Of a DNA stretch of 64,000 nt, positions 16,971 to 25,940 are shown piece after piece (position 1 is the first letter of the stretch; each line of letters opens with the position of its first letter). The position numbers and the translations under genes were made by a program. This stretch comes from Mycolicibacterium duvalii (GTDB lineage Bacteria > Actinomycetota > Actinomycetes > Mycobacteriales > Mycobacteriaceae): NCBI RefSeq assembly GCF_010726645.1, contig NZ_AP022563.1, positions 4,340,001 through 4,404,000 of the forward strand. Direction: 5' to 3'. The notes below the pieces were generated by a model. That model made no database searches. It had not been told where the DNA came from and was given only the letters and a program-made list of their open reading frames with translations.

Positions 16971-18410
16971 ATGTTCAGTCTGGAAACCGCCGCGACCGCG
17001 GCCTACGTCGTCGCCGCACTGCTGTTCATCCTGGCGCTGGCCGGGCTGTCCAAGCACGAGACCGCCCGCTCGGGAATCACCTTCGGCATCGTCGGGATGA
17101 CCGTCGCGCTGATCGCGACCATCGCGCTGGCGATCGCCCGCGACATCGAACCACTCGGTCTGGCCTTGCTGGTCGTCGCGATGGCCATCGGTGCGGCGAT
17201 CGGCCTGTGGCGCGCCAAGCTCGTCGAGATGACCGGCATGCCCGAGCTGATCGCACTGCTGCACAGCTTCGTCGGCCTGGCCGCGGTGGTGGTCGGCTGG
17301 AACGGCTACCTGCACGTCGAGGCCGACCCGGGCGGCGCCGAGGCCGCCCAACTGGCCGGCGAGGGGATGCTGGGCATCCATTCCGGTGAGGTCGTCATCG
17401 GTGTGTTCATCGGCGCGGTGACGTTCACCGGGTCGATCGTGGCCAACCTGAAGCTCTCGGCCCGGATGAAGTCGGCGCCGATGATGCTGCCCGGCAAGAA
17501 CTTCCTCAACGTCGGCGCGCTGGTGGTGTTCTTCGCGCTCACCGTCTGGTTCGTGATCGACCCGCAACTGTGGGTGCTGGTCGCGGTGACCGTGCTGGCC
17601 CTGCTGCTCGGTTGGCATCTGGTGGCCTCGATCGGTGGCGGCGACATGCCGGTGGTGGTGTCGATGCTCAACAGCTATTCGGGGTGGGCCGCGGCGGCGG
17701 CGGGCTTCCTCCTCGGCAACGACCTGCTGATCGTCACCGGTGCGCTGGTCGGCTCGTCGGGTGCATACCTGTCCTACATCATGTGCAAGGCGATGAACCG
17801 CTCGTTCATCTCGGTGATCGCCGGCGGCTTCGGGATCGAGGCCGGCCCGGCCGAAGACAAGGACTACGGCGAGCACCGCGAGATCACCGCCGAGGGTGCG
17901 GCCGAGCTGTTGGCCACTGCCAGCTCGGTGATCATCACCCCCGGCTACGGCATGGCGGTCGCGCAGGCCCAGTACGGCGTCGCCGAGCTGACCCGCAAGC
18001 TGCGCGAGCGCGGTGTCGAGGTGCGCTTCGGGATCCACCCGGTCGCGGGCCGGCTGCCCGGCCACATGAACGTGCTGCTGGCCGAGGCCAAGGTGCCCTA
18101 CGACATCGTGCTCGAGATGGACGAGATCAACGACGACTTCGACGGCACCTCGGTGGTGCTGGTCATCGGCGCCAACGACACCGTCAACCCGGCCGCATCG
18201 GAGGATCCGGGCAGCCCGATCGCCGGCATGCCGGTGCTGACGGTGTGGAACGCCGACAACGTCATCGTGTTCAAGCGGTCCATGGCGTCGGGCTACGCCG
18301 GTGTGCAGAACCCGCTGTTCTTCCGCGAGAACACCCAGATGCTGTTCGGCGACGCCAAGGACCGGGTCGACGCGATCAACGCCGCGCTGACCGTCCACGA
18401 GCACGCCTAG
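16971..18410 (+). CDS. pntB: NAD(P) transhydrogenase beta subunit
   Basis: The 479-aa beta subunit completes the proton channel and carries the NADP site. About eight or nine membrane helices fill residues 1-265. The soluble domain III (about 290-479) shows the fingerprint ITPGYGMAVAQAQYGVAEL and FGIHPVAGRLPGHMNVLLAEA, DDFDGTSVVLVIGANDTVNP and the KRSMASGYAGVQNPLFF end, all typical of PntB. ATG at 16971. Its TAG shares the bases CTAG with the stop of the convergent histidine kinase. It works with PntA to keep NADPH supplied. Confidence 0.96.
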   Translation: MFSLETAATAAYVVAALLFILALAGLSKHETARSGITFGIVGMTVALIATIALAIARDIEPLGLALLVVAMAIGAAIGLWRAKLVEMTGMPELIALLHSFVGLAAVVVGWNGYLHVEADPGGAEAAQLAGEGMLGIHSGEVVIGVFIGAVTFTGSIVANLKLSARMKSAPMMLPGKNFLNVGALVVFFALTVWFVIDPQLWVLVAVTVLALLLGWHLVASIGGGDMPVVVSMLNSYSGWAAAAAGFLLGNDLLIVTGALVGSSGAYLSYIMCKAMNRSFISVIAGGFGIEAGPAEDKDYGEHREITAEGAAELLATASSVIITPGYGMAVAQAQYGVAELTRKLRERGVEVRFGIHPVAGRLPGHMNVLLAEAKVPYDIVLEMDEINDDFDGTSVVLVIGANDTVNPAASEDPGSPIAGMPVLTVWNADNVIVFKRSMASGYAGVQNPLFFRENTQMLFGDAKDRVDAINAALTVHEHA

Positions 18411-19603
18411 TCGGACTCACGCGGTTCCGGCGGCGAGGTCACCGTCACCTCGGTCCCGGTGACCGGGTCGGAGCGCACGCGCATCGACCCGCCCATCGCG
18501 TCGAACCGCGCCAGCAGCGAGCCCAGCCCGATGTGGCCGGCGGCCAGCGAGTCCCCGACGGTGTCGGGGTCGAATCCGCGTCCGTCGTCGCGGACGGTCA
18601 GGACCACCCGGTCACCGCGACGGGCCAGCGCGACCCACACCGTGGACGCGGCGGCGTGCTTGGCCACGTTGGTCAGCAGTTCGCGTGCGGCCCGGTAGAG
18701 CAGTGCTTGGGACTGCGGCTTGCCGACCTCGTCGAGATCGGCTATGATGTCGGCCTGGCTGCGAGACTGGAACTGACGCAACAACTCCCGCACGCCCGCG
18801 GTCAGCCCGAGCTGGGCCAGCACCTGCGGGTGCAGCGCGGTGACCGTGGAGCGCAGCCCGGTCGCGGTGTCCTGCAGCGCTGCGTAGACCGCGTCCAGCG
18901 CCGGATCGGGATGGCGTTCCCGGGCTTCGTCGATCTGCATCCGGGCGGCCAGCAGGGTCTGCAGAGGTCCGTCGTGCAGATGTTCGGCGACGTCGCGGCT
19001 GTGCCGTTCGTCGGCGTGCAGGGCCTCCGACACCAGCGCTCGACGCATCTCCTGCAGCGCCTGCACGCGCGCGGCGCGCCACGCCAGCACGAAGCTCAGG
19101 GCGGTGGTGGCCACGGCCAGCCACACCAGGAACCCGAAGTTGGTGTACACCATGTCGGGCAGGCCGACGGTGTCGTCGCGCTTGGAGTAGAAGATCCACA
19201 CCGCCAGATAGCCGAGCGCGGTGATGGTGCCGATCACCGCGGTCAGCGCGGGACGGTCGGCGAACGCCACCGAGATCGGCAGCAGGAAGAACACCGGCAG
19301 CAGCGCGGCGGTGGCCCCGCCGGACACCAGGCACAGCGCGACGATGACCAGCAGGTCCACCCCGGTCGACGCCCCGGCGGCCCACCGCGGCACCGGCCCG
19401 CGCAGCACCGCGACCAGCCACCCGACGGCGGCCACCGCGTAGCCGCCGAGGACGGCGGCGTACAGCCCCGGCAGCCAGTGGTCGACGTCCCAGATCCACA
19501 CCAGCACGCCGATCAGCGCGATCAGCGGCAGGCGCAGGGCCGCGGCGACGCGGACGGGTTCGCTGGTCAGATGGTCCCGCCAGGACCGCAGCAGACCGGT
19601 CAC
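18407..19603 (-). CDS. Sensor histidine kinase (NarL-type pair)
   Basis: A 398-aa membrane kinase. Residues 20-180 contain five or six hydrophobic segments and no large extracellular loop, so it may sense membrane or internal signals. The dimerisation/phosphoacceptor helix has HLHDGPLQ with the probable acceptor His210, and the ATPase domain has the N-box ELLTNVAKHA and the glycine boxes VRDDGRGFD and GHIGLGSLL. This is the HisKA_3/NarX layout, similar to MacS-type kinases of actinobacteria. It starts 2 bases after the response regulator, with which it forms an operon. Confidence 0.9.
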   Translation of the reverse strand: MTGLLRSWRDHLTSEPVRVAAALRLPLIALIGVLVWIWDVDHWLPGLYAAVLGGYAVAAVGWLVAVLRGPVPRWAAGASTGVDLLVIVALCLVSGGATAALLPVFFLLPISVAFADRPALTAVIGTITALGYLAVWIFYSKRDDTVGLPDMVYTNFGFLVWLAVATTALSFVLAWRAARVQALQEMRRALVSEALHADERHSRDVAEHLHDGPLQTLLAARMQIDEARERHPDPALDAVYAALQDTATGLRSTVTALHPQVLAQLGLTAGVRELLRQFQSRSQADIIADLDEVGKPQSQALLYRAARELLTNVAKHAAASTVWVALARRGDRVVLTVRDDGRGFDPDTVGDSLAAGHIGLGSLLARFDAMGGSMRVRSDPVTGTEVTVTSPPEPRESD

Positions 19604-19605
19604 GG

Positions 19606-20244
19606 TCAGTCCAGCAGCTTGCGGCGCATCGCCTCGGCGACCGCGGCGGCCCGGTCACTGACCCCGAGCTTGTCGTACAGGCGCGCCACATGGGTCTTGA
19701 CCGTCGACGGCGCCAGGAACAGTTCCCGCGCCATCGCCGGGATGCTGGCGCCCGCGGCGATCAGCGCCAGCACTTCCCGCTCGCGCGGGCTGAGCACCGG
19801 GGCCTCGGGCTCGGCGCGGCGGCGGATCTCCCCGGCCAGCCCGGCCGCCAGGCTCGGCGCGATGACGTCGCGGCCCTTCGCACAGTCGAGGACCGCGCTG
19901 ACCAGTTCGCCGCGCGTCGACTCCTTGGGCAGGAAGCCCGCCGCGCCGTCCTGCAGCGCCCGGTAGACGATCGCCGACTCGTCGTGCGCGGAGATCAACA
20001 GCACCCGGGTGGCCAGGTCGTCGCGGCGGACGGCGGCGGCGACCTCGGCGCCGTCCATCCCGGGCATCCGGTAGTCCAGCAGCGCCACCTGCGGGGCGTG
20101 TTCGCGGATGGCCGCCAGCGCCGCGGGACCGTCGTCGGCCTCGGCCACCACCTCGATCGTGCCGCTGGACTGCAGTGCCCGCACCACGCCGTCCCGGAAC
20201 ATCGGGTGGTCGTCGCCGACCACCACCCGCACTTTCGTCGTCAC
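19606..20244 (-). CDS. NarL/LuxR-family response regulator
   Basis: A 212-aa response regulator, partner of the downstream kinase. The receiver domain (1-120) has the acidic pair D11-D12, phosphoacceptor D57 in LLDYRMPGMDG, and the conserved Lys in FLPKES. The C-terminal LuxR helix-turn-helix (about 148-210) has LSPREREVLALIAAGASIPAMARELFLAPSTVKTHVARLYDKLGV. The GTG start at 20244 faces the AraC gene across 90 bases. The targets are unknown; the divergent AraC gene is a natural candidate. Confidence 0.92.
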   Translation of the reverse strand: MTTKVRVVVGDDHPMFRDGVVRALQSSGTIEVVAEADDGPAALAAIREHAPQVALLDYRMPGMDGAEVAAAVRRDDLATRVLLISAHDESAIVYRALQDGAAGFLPKESTRGELVSAVLDCAKGRDVIAPSLAAGLAGEIRRRAEPEAPVLSPREREVLALIAAGASIPAMARELFLAPSTVKTHVARLYDKLGVSDRAAAVAEAMRRKLLD

Positions 20245-20279
20245 CGGCCCACCATCGCGTCAGCATCGCACAGCAAACG

Positions 20280-20285
20280 GTATGG
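20280..20285 (+). promoter_or_regulatory. -10 box TATGGT of the AraC gene
   Basis: TATGGT fits TANNNT and lies 49 bases before the ATG at 20335, inside the 90-base divergent gap shared with the response regulator gene. No convincing -35 hexamer is seen. Confidence 0.3.
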
Positions 20286-20334
20286 TGAACCCAATCGAGG
20301 TGTAGCAAGACGCCCGCCAACCACCGCCCCGCGG

Positions 20335-21333
20335 ATGGCTCGTATGCGAACACACACGTCACAGTCGCCAGCGCCCGCAAATCCGGCCGACGAACTCCGG
20401 TTCGTCAGTACCGACCTGTCGGCCACCGAGGACTTCCTGTCGCAGGCCTACACCAAGATGTCGATCTCCGCCGACGCCGGCGAGCGGGCCGATGCCCGCA
20501 TCGAGCGGCGCTGGCTGGGCCCGGTCAGCTTCGACGAGGTGCACGTCGGGTTCCACATGTCCTACGACGCGGATCCGCTCGGGCGCGTGTGCCTGTGCCG
20601 GGTCCACGACGGGCACATCGAGGAGGACTTTCTCGACGAGCCGACCGACGTCTTCGCGCCGGGTGACGTCACCCTGCTCGCGCCGCCCGAGCTGCCGTAT
20701 TCCGGTCGTGCGTGCGCGGCCGACTACGACCTGACGATGTTCGACGAGGCGCTGCTGTCCCGGGTGGCCGCCACCGTCCCCGGTCACCCGACCGGCGAGG
20801 TTCGGTTGCTCGGGCACCGCCCGGTGTCGGCCGAGGCCGGGCACCAACTCGACGGGACGATCGAGTACGTGCGCACCCTCGTCCACGCCGACCAGCCGCC
20901 GACCCCACTGGTGGCGTCGACGACGGCGTCCCTGCTGGCCGCCGTGGTCCTGGCGAGTCTGCCCAACACGGCGGTCACCGAACCCACCGCCGTCGACCGC
21001 AACGACGCCAAACCCGCGTTGCTGCGGCGCGCGATGGCGTACCTGGACGACAACGCCGACCGCGATGTCGCGTTGGCCGACATCGCCGAGGCCATCCACG
21101 TGACTCCGCGTGCGCTGCAGTACATGTTCCGCCGGCACCTCGACATCACCCCGATGGAATACCTGCGCGGGGTCCGACTCGACCACGCCCACCGGGACCT
21201 GCAGCGCGCCGACACCACCGACACCAGCGTGCAGACGGTCGCCGCGCGCTGGGGATTCGCCCACCCGGGACGGTTCGCGGCGATGTACCAGAAGACCTAC
21301 GGCTGCAAGCCCTCCGAAACGCTCAGGCGCTGA
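20335..21333 (+). CDS. AraC-family transcriptional regulator
   Basis: A 332-aa regulator with the AraC double helix-turn-helix at about residues 230-332: DVALADIAEAIHVTPRALQYMFRRH and the second helix pair VQTVAARWGFAHPGRFAAMYQKTYGCKPSETLR. The N-terminal region (1-200) resembles the AraC-binding-like ligand domain. The ATG at 20335 is used; another at 20344 is possible. Both lack a strong ribosome site. It is convergent with the FAD-Rieske gene (11-base overlap). Effector unknown. Confidence 0.88.
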   Translation: MARMRTHTSQSPAPANPADELRFVSTDLSATEDFLSQAYTKMSISADAGERADARIERRWLGPVSFDEVHVGFHMSYDADPLGRVCLCRVHDGHIEEDFLDEPTDVFAPGDVTLLAPPELPYSGRACAADYDLTMFDEALLSRVAATVPGHPTGEVRLLGHRPVSAEAGHQLDGTIEYVRTLVHADQPPTPLVASTTASLLAAVVLASLPNTAVTEPTAVDRNDAKPALLRRAMAYLDDNADRDVALADIAEAIHVTPRALQYMFRRHLDITPMEYLRGVRLDHAHRDLQRADTTDTSVQTVAARWGFAHPGRFAAMYQKTYGCKPSETLRR

Positions 21334-22834
21334 GCCCCCGGGTGGCCGGCCCCTCCAGCAGGTCGCCGTCGGGCGCGAACCGCGACCCGTGCAGCGGGCA
21401 CTCCCAGGCCTGGTCGGCCTCGTTCCATTCGACGATGCCGCCCAGGTGGGGGCAGATCGGTGACACCTCGCGGCGGGCTCCGTCGACCACGCTTTCGGCG
21501 CGCAGGTGCCACGGCACTGCGCGCACCGCACCGTCCCCGTCGTCGGGGGCCCCGCTGGGCACCAGCGGTTTGGCCCAACCGCGCGCCATGTGAAAACCCA
21601 CCTTGGCGTTGGCCTCCACCGCGGTCGGCACACCCGTCAGCTCGTGGGTACTCCAGCTGGCGAAGGCCTGCGCCCAGTCCATCCGTCCGCCGAGGATCCG
21701 GGCGGACAGCGCGAGCGCGGCCGCCACCCCGTTGGTCATCCCCCATTTGTCGAATCCCGTTGCCACGAGGATGTTCTCCATCTTCGGCAGGATCGGGCCG
21801 ACGAACGGCAGTTCCGCGGCGGGGTGGTAGTCCTGGGCCGACCAGAAGTGGGTCTGCACCGCGCCCGGGAAGTGCGCCCGGGCCCAGTCTGCCAGTTCGC
21901 CGATGTCCTTGCTGGGGCGGCTGGATCGGCCCACCGAGTGACCCGCACCGCCGACGATGAGTTTGTCACCCGAGTCGCTCGGGGCGTAGCGCAGCGAGCG
22001 GGTGGGCGAATCCACCGCGATGTACATCGAGCGGGTGATCTGCCCGGGCACGTCGAAAGCCAGGCAGTAGGACCGCTGGGCCTCCAGTCGGGCGAAGAAC
22101 ATGCCGCGGTCGAGAATCGGTGTGCCAGTGGCCAACACGCACTGCTGCGCGCTGATCACCAGCTGGGCCTCGCGGTCGTCGTCGGGGGCCGCCGCCATCC
22201 GCACGTGCACGTCGACGGGGCCGGTACCCGAGACCGACGTCACCCGCATGCCCTGCAGCAGGGTGCCGCCGTGGCGGTCGAGATCGGCGGTCAGGCTGGT
22301 CAGCACCGCCATCGGGTCGAGCTGCGCCTGGTCGGGCAGCCGCACGCCGCCTCGGAACGGGAACGGGACGTCGGCGTCGTCAACCCACATCGCATCGGCC
22401 AGGCCGGCCTGCCTGCACGCGTCGAAGATGTCGCGCGCGGTGCCCACGCCCTTGCTGCTCTGCGCGTAGGCGTGGTCGTCTTCGCGCTGGAAGCTCACGC
22501 CGTGCTCGTCGCAGTAGCGCAACAGCCAGTCGCGGCCTTCGGCGTTGCCGGTGACGTAGGCGCGCAGCACGTCGGTGCCGTGCTTGCCGGCGACGCGGGC
22601 GAGCTTGCTGCCCTGCAGCACACTGACCTTGCCGGTGGTGTTGCCGGTCGCGCAGGCGCCGACGTGACGCGCCTCCAGGACGACGACCTTCTTACCGGCC
22701 CGGGCCAGCAGCAACGCGGTGGTCAATCCGGTCAGTCCGGCACCCACGACGACCACGTCGGCCGTGCGCACGTCGCCGGCGCCGGCCGCGGACGTGGCGG
22801 CCCGGCCGCGTCCCTCAGTCCACAAAGACGGCAT
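21323..22834 (-). CDS. FAD-dependent oxidoreductase with C-terminal Rieske domain
   Basis: A 503-aa two-domain redox protein. Residues 25-400 form a DadA/DAO-type FAD domain with the dinucleotide motif VVVVGAGLTGLTTALLLARAG, then LEARHVGACATGNTTGKVS and the late FAD motif ILVATGFDKWGMTNG. The last 75 residues carry a Rieske [2Fe-2S] site, C461-x-H463 and C479-x2-H482. The start at 22834 gives a normal N-terminus; the open frame upstream crosses the divergent neighbour. Such FAD-Rieske fusions are common in actinobacteria and plant-like oxidases, but the substrate is not known. Divergent from the catalase-like gene. Confidence 0.88.
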   Translation of the reverse strand: MPSLWTEGRGRAATSAAGAGDVRTADVVVVGAGLTGLTTALLLARAGKKVVVLEARHVGACATGNTTGKVSVLQGSKLARVAGKHGTDVLRAYVTGNAEGRDWLLRYCDEHGVSFQREDDHAYAQSSKGVGTARDIFDACRQAGLADAMWVDDADVPFPFRGGVRLPDQAQLDPMAVLTSLTADLDRHGGTLLQGMRVTSVSGTGPVDVHVRMAAAPDDDREAQLVISAQQCVLATGTPILDRGMFFARLEAQRSYCLAFDVPGQITRSMYIAVDSPTRSLRYAPSDSGDKLIVGGAGHSVGRSSRPSKDIGELADWARAHFPGAVQTHFWSAQDYHPAAELPFVGPILPKMENILVATGFDKWGMTNGVAAALALSARILGGRMDWAQAFASWSTHELTGVPTAVEANAKVGFHMARGWAKPLVPSGAPDDGDGAVRAVPWHLRAESVVDGARREVSPICPHLGGIVEWNEADQAWECPLHGSRFAPDGDLLEGPATRGLSA

Positions 22835-22919
22835 GGCGCGGCGAATACCCGGTGGTCGGGGGATCAAACCGGGCCCATGAGCGGCGTTTGACCGCCGCGG
22901 AAGCGGGCAGACCAGAAGG

Positions 22920-23612
22920 ATGACCCTCTCAGAGCTGACCACGTTGCCCTTGCGCGCCGGCGCGGCCCTGCGGAATCGGCGGTTCTTCCATCCGACCGGG
23001 GTGCTCTGCGCCGGCAGCGTCACCCGCCTCGCGCCGGAGGGCGACGGCCTGCCCCTGGTGTCCGGCGACGTCACCGGACGGCTGTCGAAAGGCGCCGGGA
23101 CGCCGGGCGGCCTGCCCGACTTCGCAGGCCTGGCCTGGCGGATGACCTGTGACGCCGACGGAGCGCACCCGTGGGACGTGTTGACGGTGTCATCCTCGGC
23201 GCGTGTCGTGCTGCACCCGGTGGCGTCCTGGCCGGCGGCGCAGTATTCGACGCTGATGCCGCTCGGGTACCGCGGCGGGGTGTACTGGCTGCGGGCCCAG
23301 CTGCGGACGCCGCTCGCCGGCGGCCTGTCCCTCGACGCCGTACGCGACCACCTGGCCAGTGCGCCGTTGGAATTCACCATCGAGCAGGCCCGCGGCAACG
23401 GAGGTTTCACCAACCTGGCCACGCTGACGCTGGACCGCGAGATCTGCGACGACGAACCCGGCTGCGACCAGCCGTTCGACCCCACCGTGCGCAGCGGCAC
23501 CGACGTCGAACTGCTGCCGCAGTGGTTGACCACGCTGCGAAAGGCCGCGTACCGCAACAGCCGTGAAGGCCGCGACGCCGGTCCGGGCAGCGCCGAAGGC
23601 GCGAAGCTGTGA
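22920..23612 (+). CDS. Conserved mycobacterial protein, possible catalase-like fold
   Basis: A 230-aa soluble protein that I recognise only as a conserved actinobacterial family, sometimes labelled phosphodiesterase or catalase-related. It opens with ELTTLPLRAGAALRNRRFFHPTGVLCAG, which resembles the start of small heme catalase-like proteins (RxxHPxGV pattern), and contains Arg/Ser-rich and WPAAQYSTLMPLGYRGG blocks. No catalytic motif can be named with confidence. The ATG directly follows AGAAGG, an unusually short spacing, so the real start might be slightly downstream. Divergent by 85 bases from the FAD-Rieske gene, which suggests shared regulation in redox metabolism. Confidence 0.6.
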   Translation: MTLSELTTLPLRAGAALRNRRFFHPTGVLCAGSVTRLAPEGDGLPLVSGDVTGRLSKGAGTPGGLPDFAGLAWRMTCDADGAHPWDVLTVSSSARVVLHPVASWPAAQYSTLMPLGYRGGVYWLRAQLRTPLAGGLSLDAVRDHLASAPLEFTIEQARGNGGFTNLATLTLDREICDDEPGCDQPFDPTVRSGTDVELLPQWLTTLRKAAYRNSREGRDAGPGSAEGAKL

Positions 23613-23760
23613 TCCCGTGACCCCGGCCTCGCGCGACCTCGGCCTGGCGTTCAGCGCGCGCCCGCGCCAAGACCAGGGTGTGCCGGTCGCGCCGCTCAGC
23701 GCGCCGCCGGCCTGACCGACCGCAGGCAGTCGCCTTTTACAGGTGTCATATCGTGGCGGC

Positions 23761-25005
23761 ATGGACTTCTCGATGTCAGCCAAGGCGCAGGACTACCACG
23801 ACCGGTTGACCGACTTCATGACCGAGTTCGTGTTCCCCGCCGAGGAGTCGTACCACTCCTACCGCGAGGAGAAGGGGCCGAAGGACCACACGGTGCCACC
23901 GGTGGTCGAGGAGCTCAAGAAGCTGGCCAAGGAGCGCGGGCTGTGGAACCTGTTCCTGCCGTCGGAATCCGGGCTGTCCAACCTCGAGTACGCCCCGCTG
24001 GCCGAGCTGACCGGGTGGAGCATGGAGATCGCCCCCGAGGCGACCAACTGCGCCGCACCGGACACCGGCAACATGGAGACGCTGCACCTGTTCGCCACCG
24101 AGGAACAACGCAAGCAGTGGCTGGAGCCGCTGCTGGCCGGGGAGATCCGCAGCGCGTTCGCGATGACCGAGCCGGCCGTGGCGTCCAGCGACGCCCGCAA
24201 CATCGAGACCACGATGCTGCGCGACGGGGACGACTACGTCATCAACGGCCGCAAGTGGTGGATCACCGGCGCCGCGGACCCGCGCTGCAAGATCCTGATC
24301 GTGATGGGGCGCACCAATCCTGACGGCCCCAGCCACCGTCAGCAGTCGATGATCCTGGTACCCGCCGACACCCCGGGGGTGGACATCCAGCGGTCGCTGC
24401 CGGTGTTCGGGTGGCAGGACCAGCACGGGCACTGCGAGATCGTGTTCGACAACGTGCGGGTGCCCGCGACCAACCTGCTCGACGAGGAGGGCTCGGGTTT
24501 CGCGATCGCGCAGGCCCGGCTGGGCCCGGGCCGCATCCACCACTGCATGCGCGCGATCGGTGCGGCCGAACGCGCCCTGGCGCTGATGGTCGACCGCGTG
24601 CAGAAGCGCGTCGCGTTCGGCAAGCCGCTGGCCGAACAGGGTGTGGTCCGCGAGGCGATCGCCAAGTCCCGCAATGAGATCGAGCAGACCCGGATGCTGT
24701 GCCACAAGGCCGCGTGGACCATCGACCAGCATGGCAACAAGAGCAAGGACGCGCAGCTGCTGGTGGCCCAGATCAAGGCGGTCGCCCCGCAGATGGCGTG
24801 CGACGTGATCGACCGCGCGATCCAGGTGCACGGCGGCGCCGGCGTCTCCGACGACTTCCCGCTGGCCCGGCTGTACAGCTGGCACCGTGCGATGCGCCTG
24901 TTCGACGGGCCCGACGAGGTGCACATGCGCACCATCGCCCGCGCCGAACTGGGCCGGGAGAAGTCGGCGCTGGCAGCCGCGGCGTGCCGGACGGTGACCG
25001 GCTAG
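23761..25005 (+). CDS. fadE2: Acyl-CoA dehydrogenase FadE2
   Basis: A 414-aa flavoprotein that removes two hydrogens from acyl-CoA in beta-oxidation. The N-terminus MDFSMSAKAQDYHDRL, the FAD-binding AFAMTEPAVASSDARNIETTM and KWWITGA, and the C-terminal VHGGAGVSDDFPLARLYSWHRAMRLFDGPDEVH are typical of the ACAD fold. It corresponds to Rv0154c, which is also paired with ptbB. The ATG at 23761 is preferred to one at 23743. The next gene starts on the last base of its stop (TAGTG), so both are co-translated. Confidence 0.94.
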   Translation: MDFSMSAKAQDYHDRLTDFMTEFVFPAEESYHSYREEKGPKDHTVPPVVEELKKLAKERGLWNLFLPSESGLSNLEYAPLAELTGWSMEIAPEATNCAAPDTGNMETLHLFATEEQRKQWLEPLLAGEIRSAFAMTEPAVASSDARNIETTMLRDGDDYVINGRKWWITGAADPRCKILIVMGRTNPDGPSHRQQSMILVPADTPGVDIQRSLPVFGWQDQHGHCEIVFDNVRVPATNLLDEEGSGFAIAQARLGPGRIHHCMRAIGAAERALALMVDRVQKRVAFGKPLAEQGVVREAIAKSRNEIEQTRMLCHKAAWTIDQHGNKSKDAQLLVAQIKAVAPQMACDVIDRAIQVHGGAGVSDDFPLARLYSWHRAMRLFDGPDEVHMRTIARAELGREKSALAAAACRTVTG

Positions 25006-25802
25006 TGGCCGGCGGCGGTGAGCTCTCGGGGGCGTGGAACTTCCGCGACGTCGCCGAGCAGACCGGCATCGCGCCCGGACGCTTCTACCGGGCCAGTGAG
25101 CTGTCCAAGCTCGACCACGCCGGCCGCGCCGCGCTGACCGATTACGGCGTCACCGACGTCGCCGACCTGCGCACGCTGCGTGAACTCGAACGCCACGGGC
25201 CCGGGCTGGTCCCGCCGCACGTGGACATCCATCATCTGCCGTTCGTCGAGACCACCGCGGCCGACGACGAGGCACCGCACGAGCACGCATTCCAGCGGAT
25301 GATGACCGAGAAGCCCAGCGACGAATCGGTCGCCGACGCCGCGGCGCGCTACATGACCGAGGAGTACGGGCGGATCGCGGCCGCCCCGCTGGCCCAGCGC
25401 GCGGTGTACCGGGTGACGACGCTGCTGGGTTCGCAGCGGCGGGTGCTGGCGCACTGCTTCGCAGGCAAGGACCGCACGGGCTTCACCATCGCGGTCGTAC
25501 TGGAGGCCGCGGGCGTGGACCGCGATGCGGTGATGGCCGACTATCTGCGCAGCAACGCCGCGGTGCCGCAGCTACGGGAGAGCATCCTGGCCACCATCCG
25601 GGCGCGCGCCGCCGAAGCCCCGGAGATCGTCGAGGTCGCCGAAGCTCGGCTGACGGAGTCGGTGCTCGGCGTGCGCGAGGCGTATCTCGACGCGGCCCGG
25701 CGCACCATCGACGAGCAGTTCGGTTCGCTGCAGGGCTATCTGGAGGCCGCCGGCGTGACCGACGAGGATCTGCGCCGGTTGCGCAAGGCCCTGCACGGCT
25801 GA
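25005..25802 (+). CDS. ptbB: Protein-tyrosine phosphatase PtbB (PtpB-like)
   Basis: A 265-aa tyrosine/phosphoinositide phosphatase of the MptpB group (276 aa in M. tuberculosis). The active-site loop HCFAGKDRTG has the nucleophile C151 and R157, with the Lys in the loop that is special to this family. A lid-like helical insert follows at about 170-230. The GTG at 25005 uses the last base of the fadE2 stop. In M. tuberculosis the protein is secreted and blunts host signalling; this copy has no signal peptide either. In a free-living species its target is not clear. Confidence 0.92.
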   Translation: MAGGGELSGAWNFRDVAEQTGIAPGRFYRASELSKLDHAGRAALTDYGVTDVADLRTLRELERHGPGLVPPHVDIHHLPFVETTAADDEAPHEHAFQRMMTEKPSDESVADAAARYMTEEYGRIAAAPLAQRAVYRVTTLLGSQRRVLAHCFAGKDRTGFTIAVVLEAAGVDRDAVMADYLRSNAAVPQLRESILATIRARAAEAPEIVEVAEARLTESVLGVREAYLDAARRTIDEQFGSLQGYLEAAGVTDEDLRRLRKALHG

Positions 25803-25830
25803 GCGCGGTTCTGTCGGCGGCGTTGCCGAC

Positions 25831-25883
25831 TTGCGTAACCACACGGCGTTCTCGCGCCCGAAAATCGCCACCCGGTTACGCAA
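25831..25883. repeat. Long inverted repeat TTGCGTAACC ... GGTTACGCAA
   Basis: Perfect 10-base arms (25831-25840 and 25874-25883) surround 33 bases that contain a second matched pair, GGCG and CGCC (25845-25848 and 25866-25869). The 53-base unit can fold into a two-part hairpin. It lies in the 138-base gap between ptbB and the DUF559 gene, 58 bases before the latter. No T-run follows, so it is not a classic terminator. I have an impression of similar hairpins in other mycobacterial gaps, but that is unchecked. Confidence 0.6.
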
Positions 25884-25940
25884 ATCGTCCGCCGAGGCCT
25901 TGGCGGATCGGATGTCGGGGCCCTCGGCCACACTGCGGGC

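Noticed and set aside
15229..16971. Upstream extension of the zinc-ribbon frame, antisense to pntA
   Set aside because: The extension is His/Arg/Asp-rich shadow sequence across pntA; only the part after about 15228 reads like a real protein.
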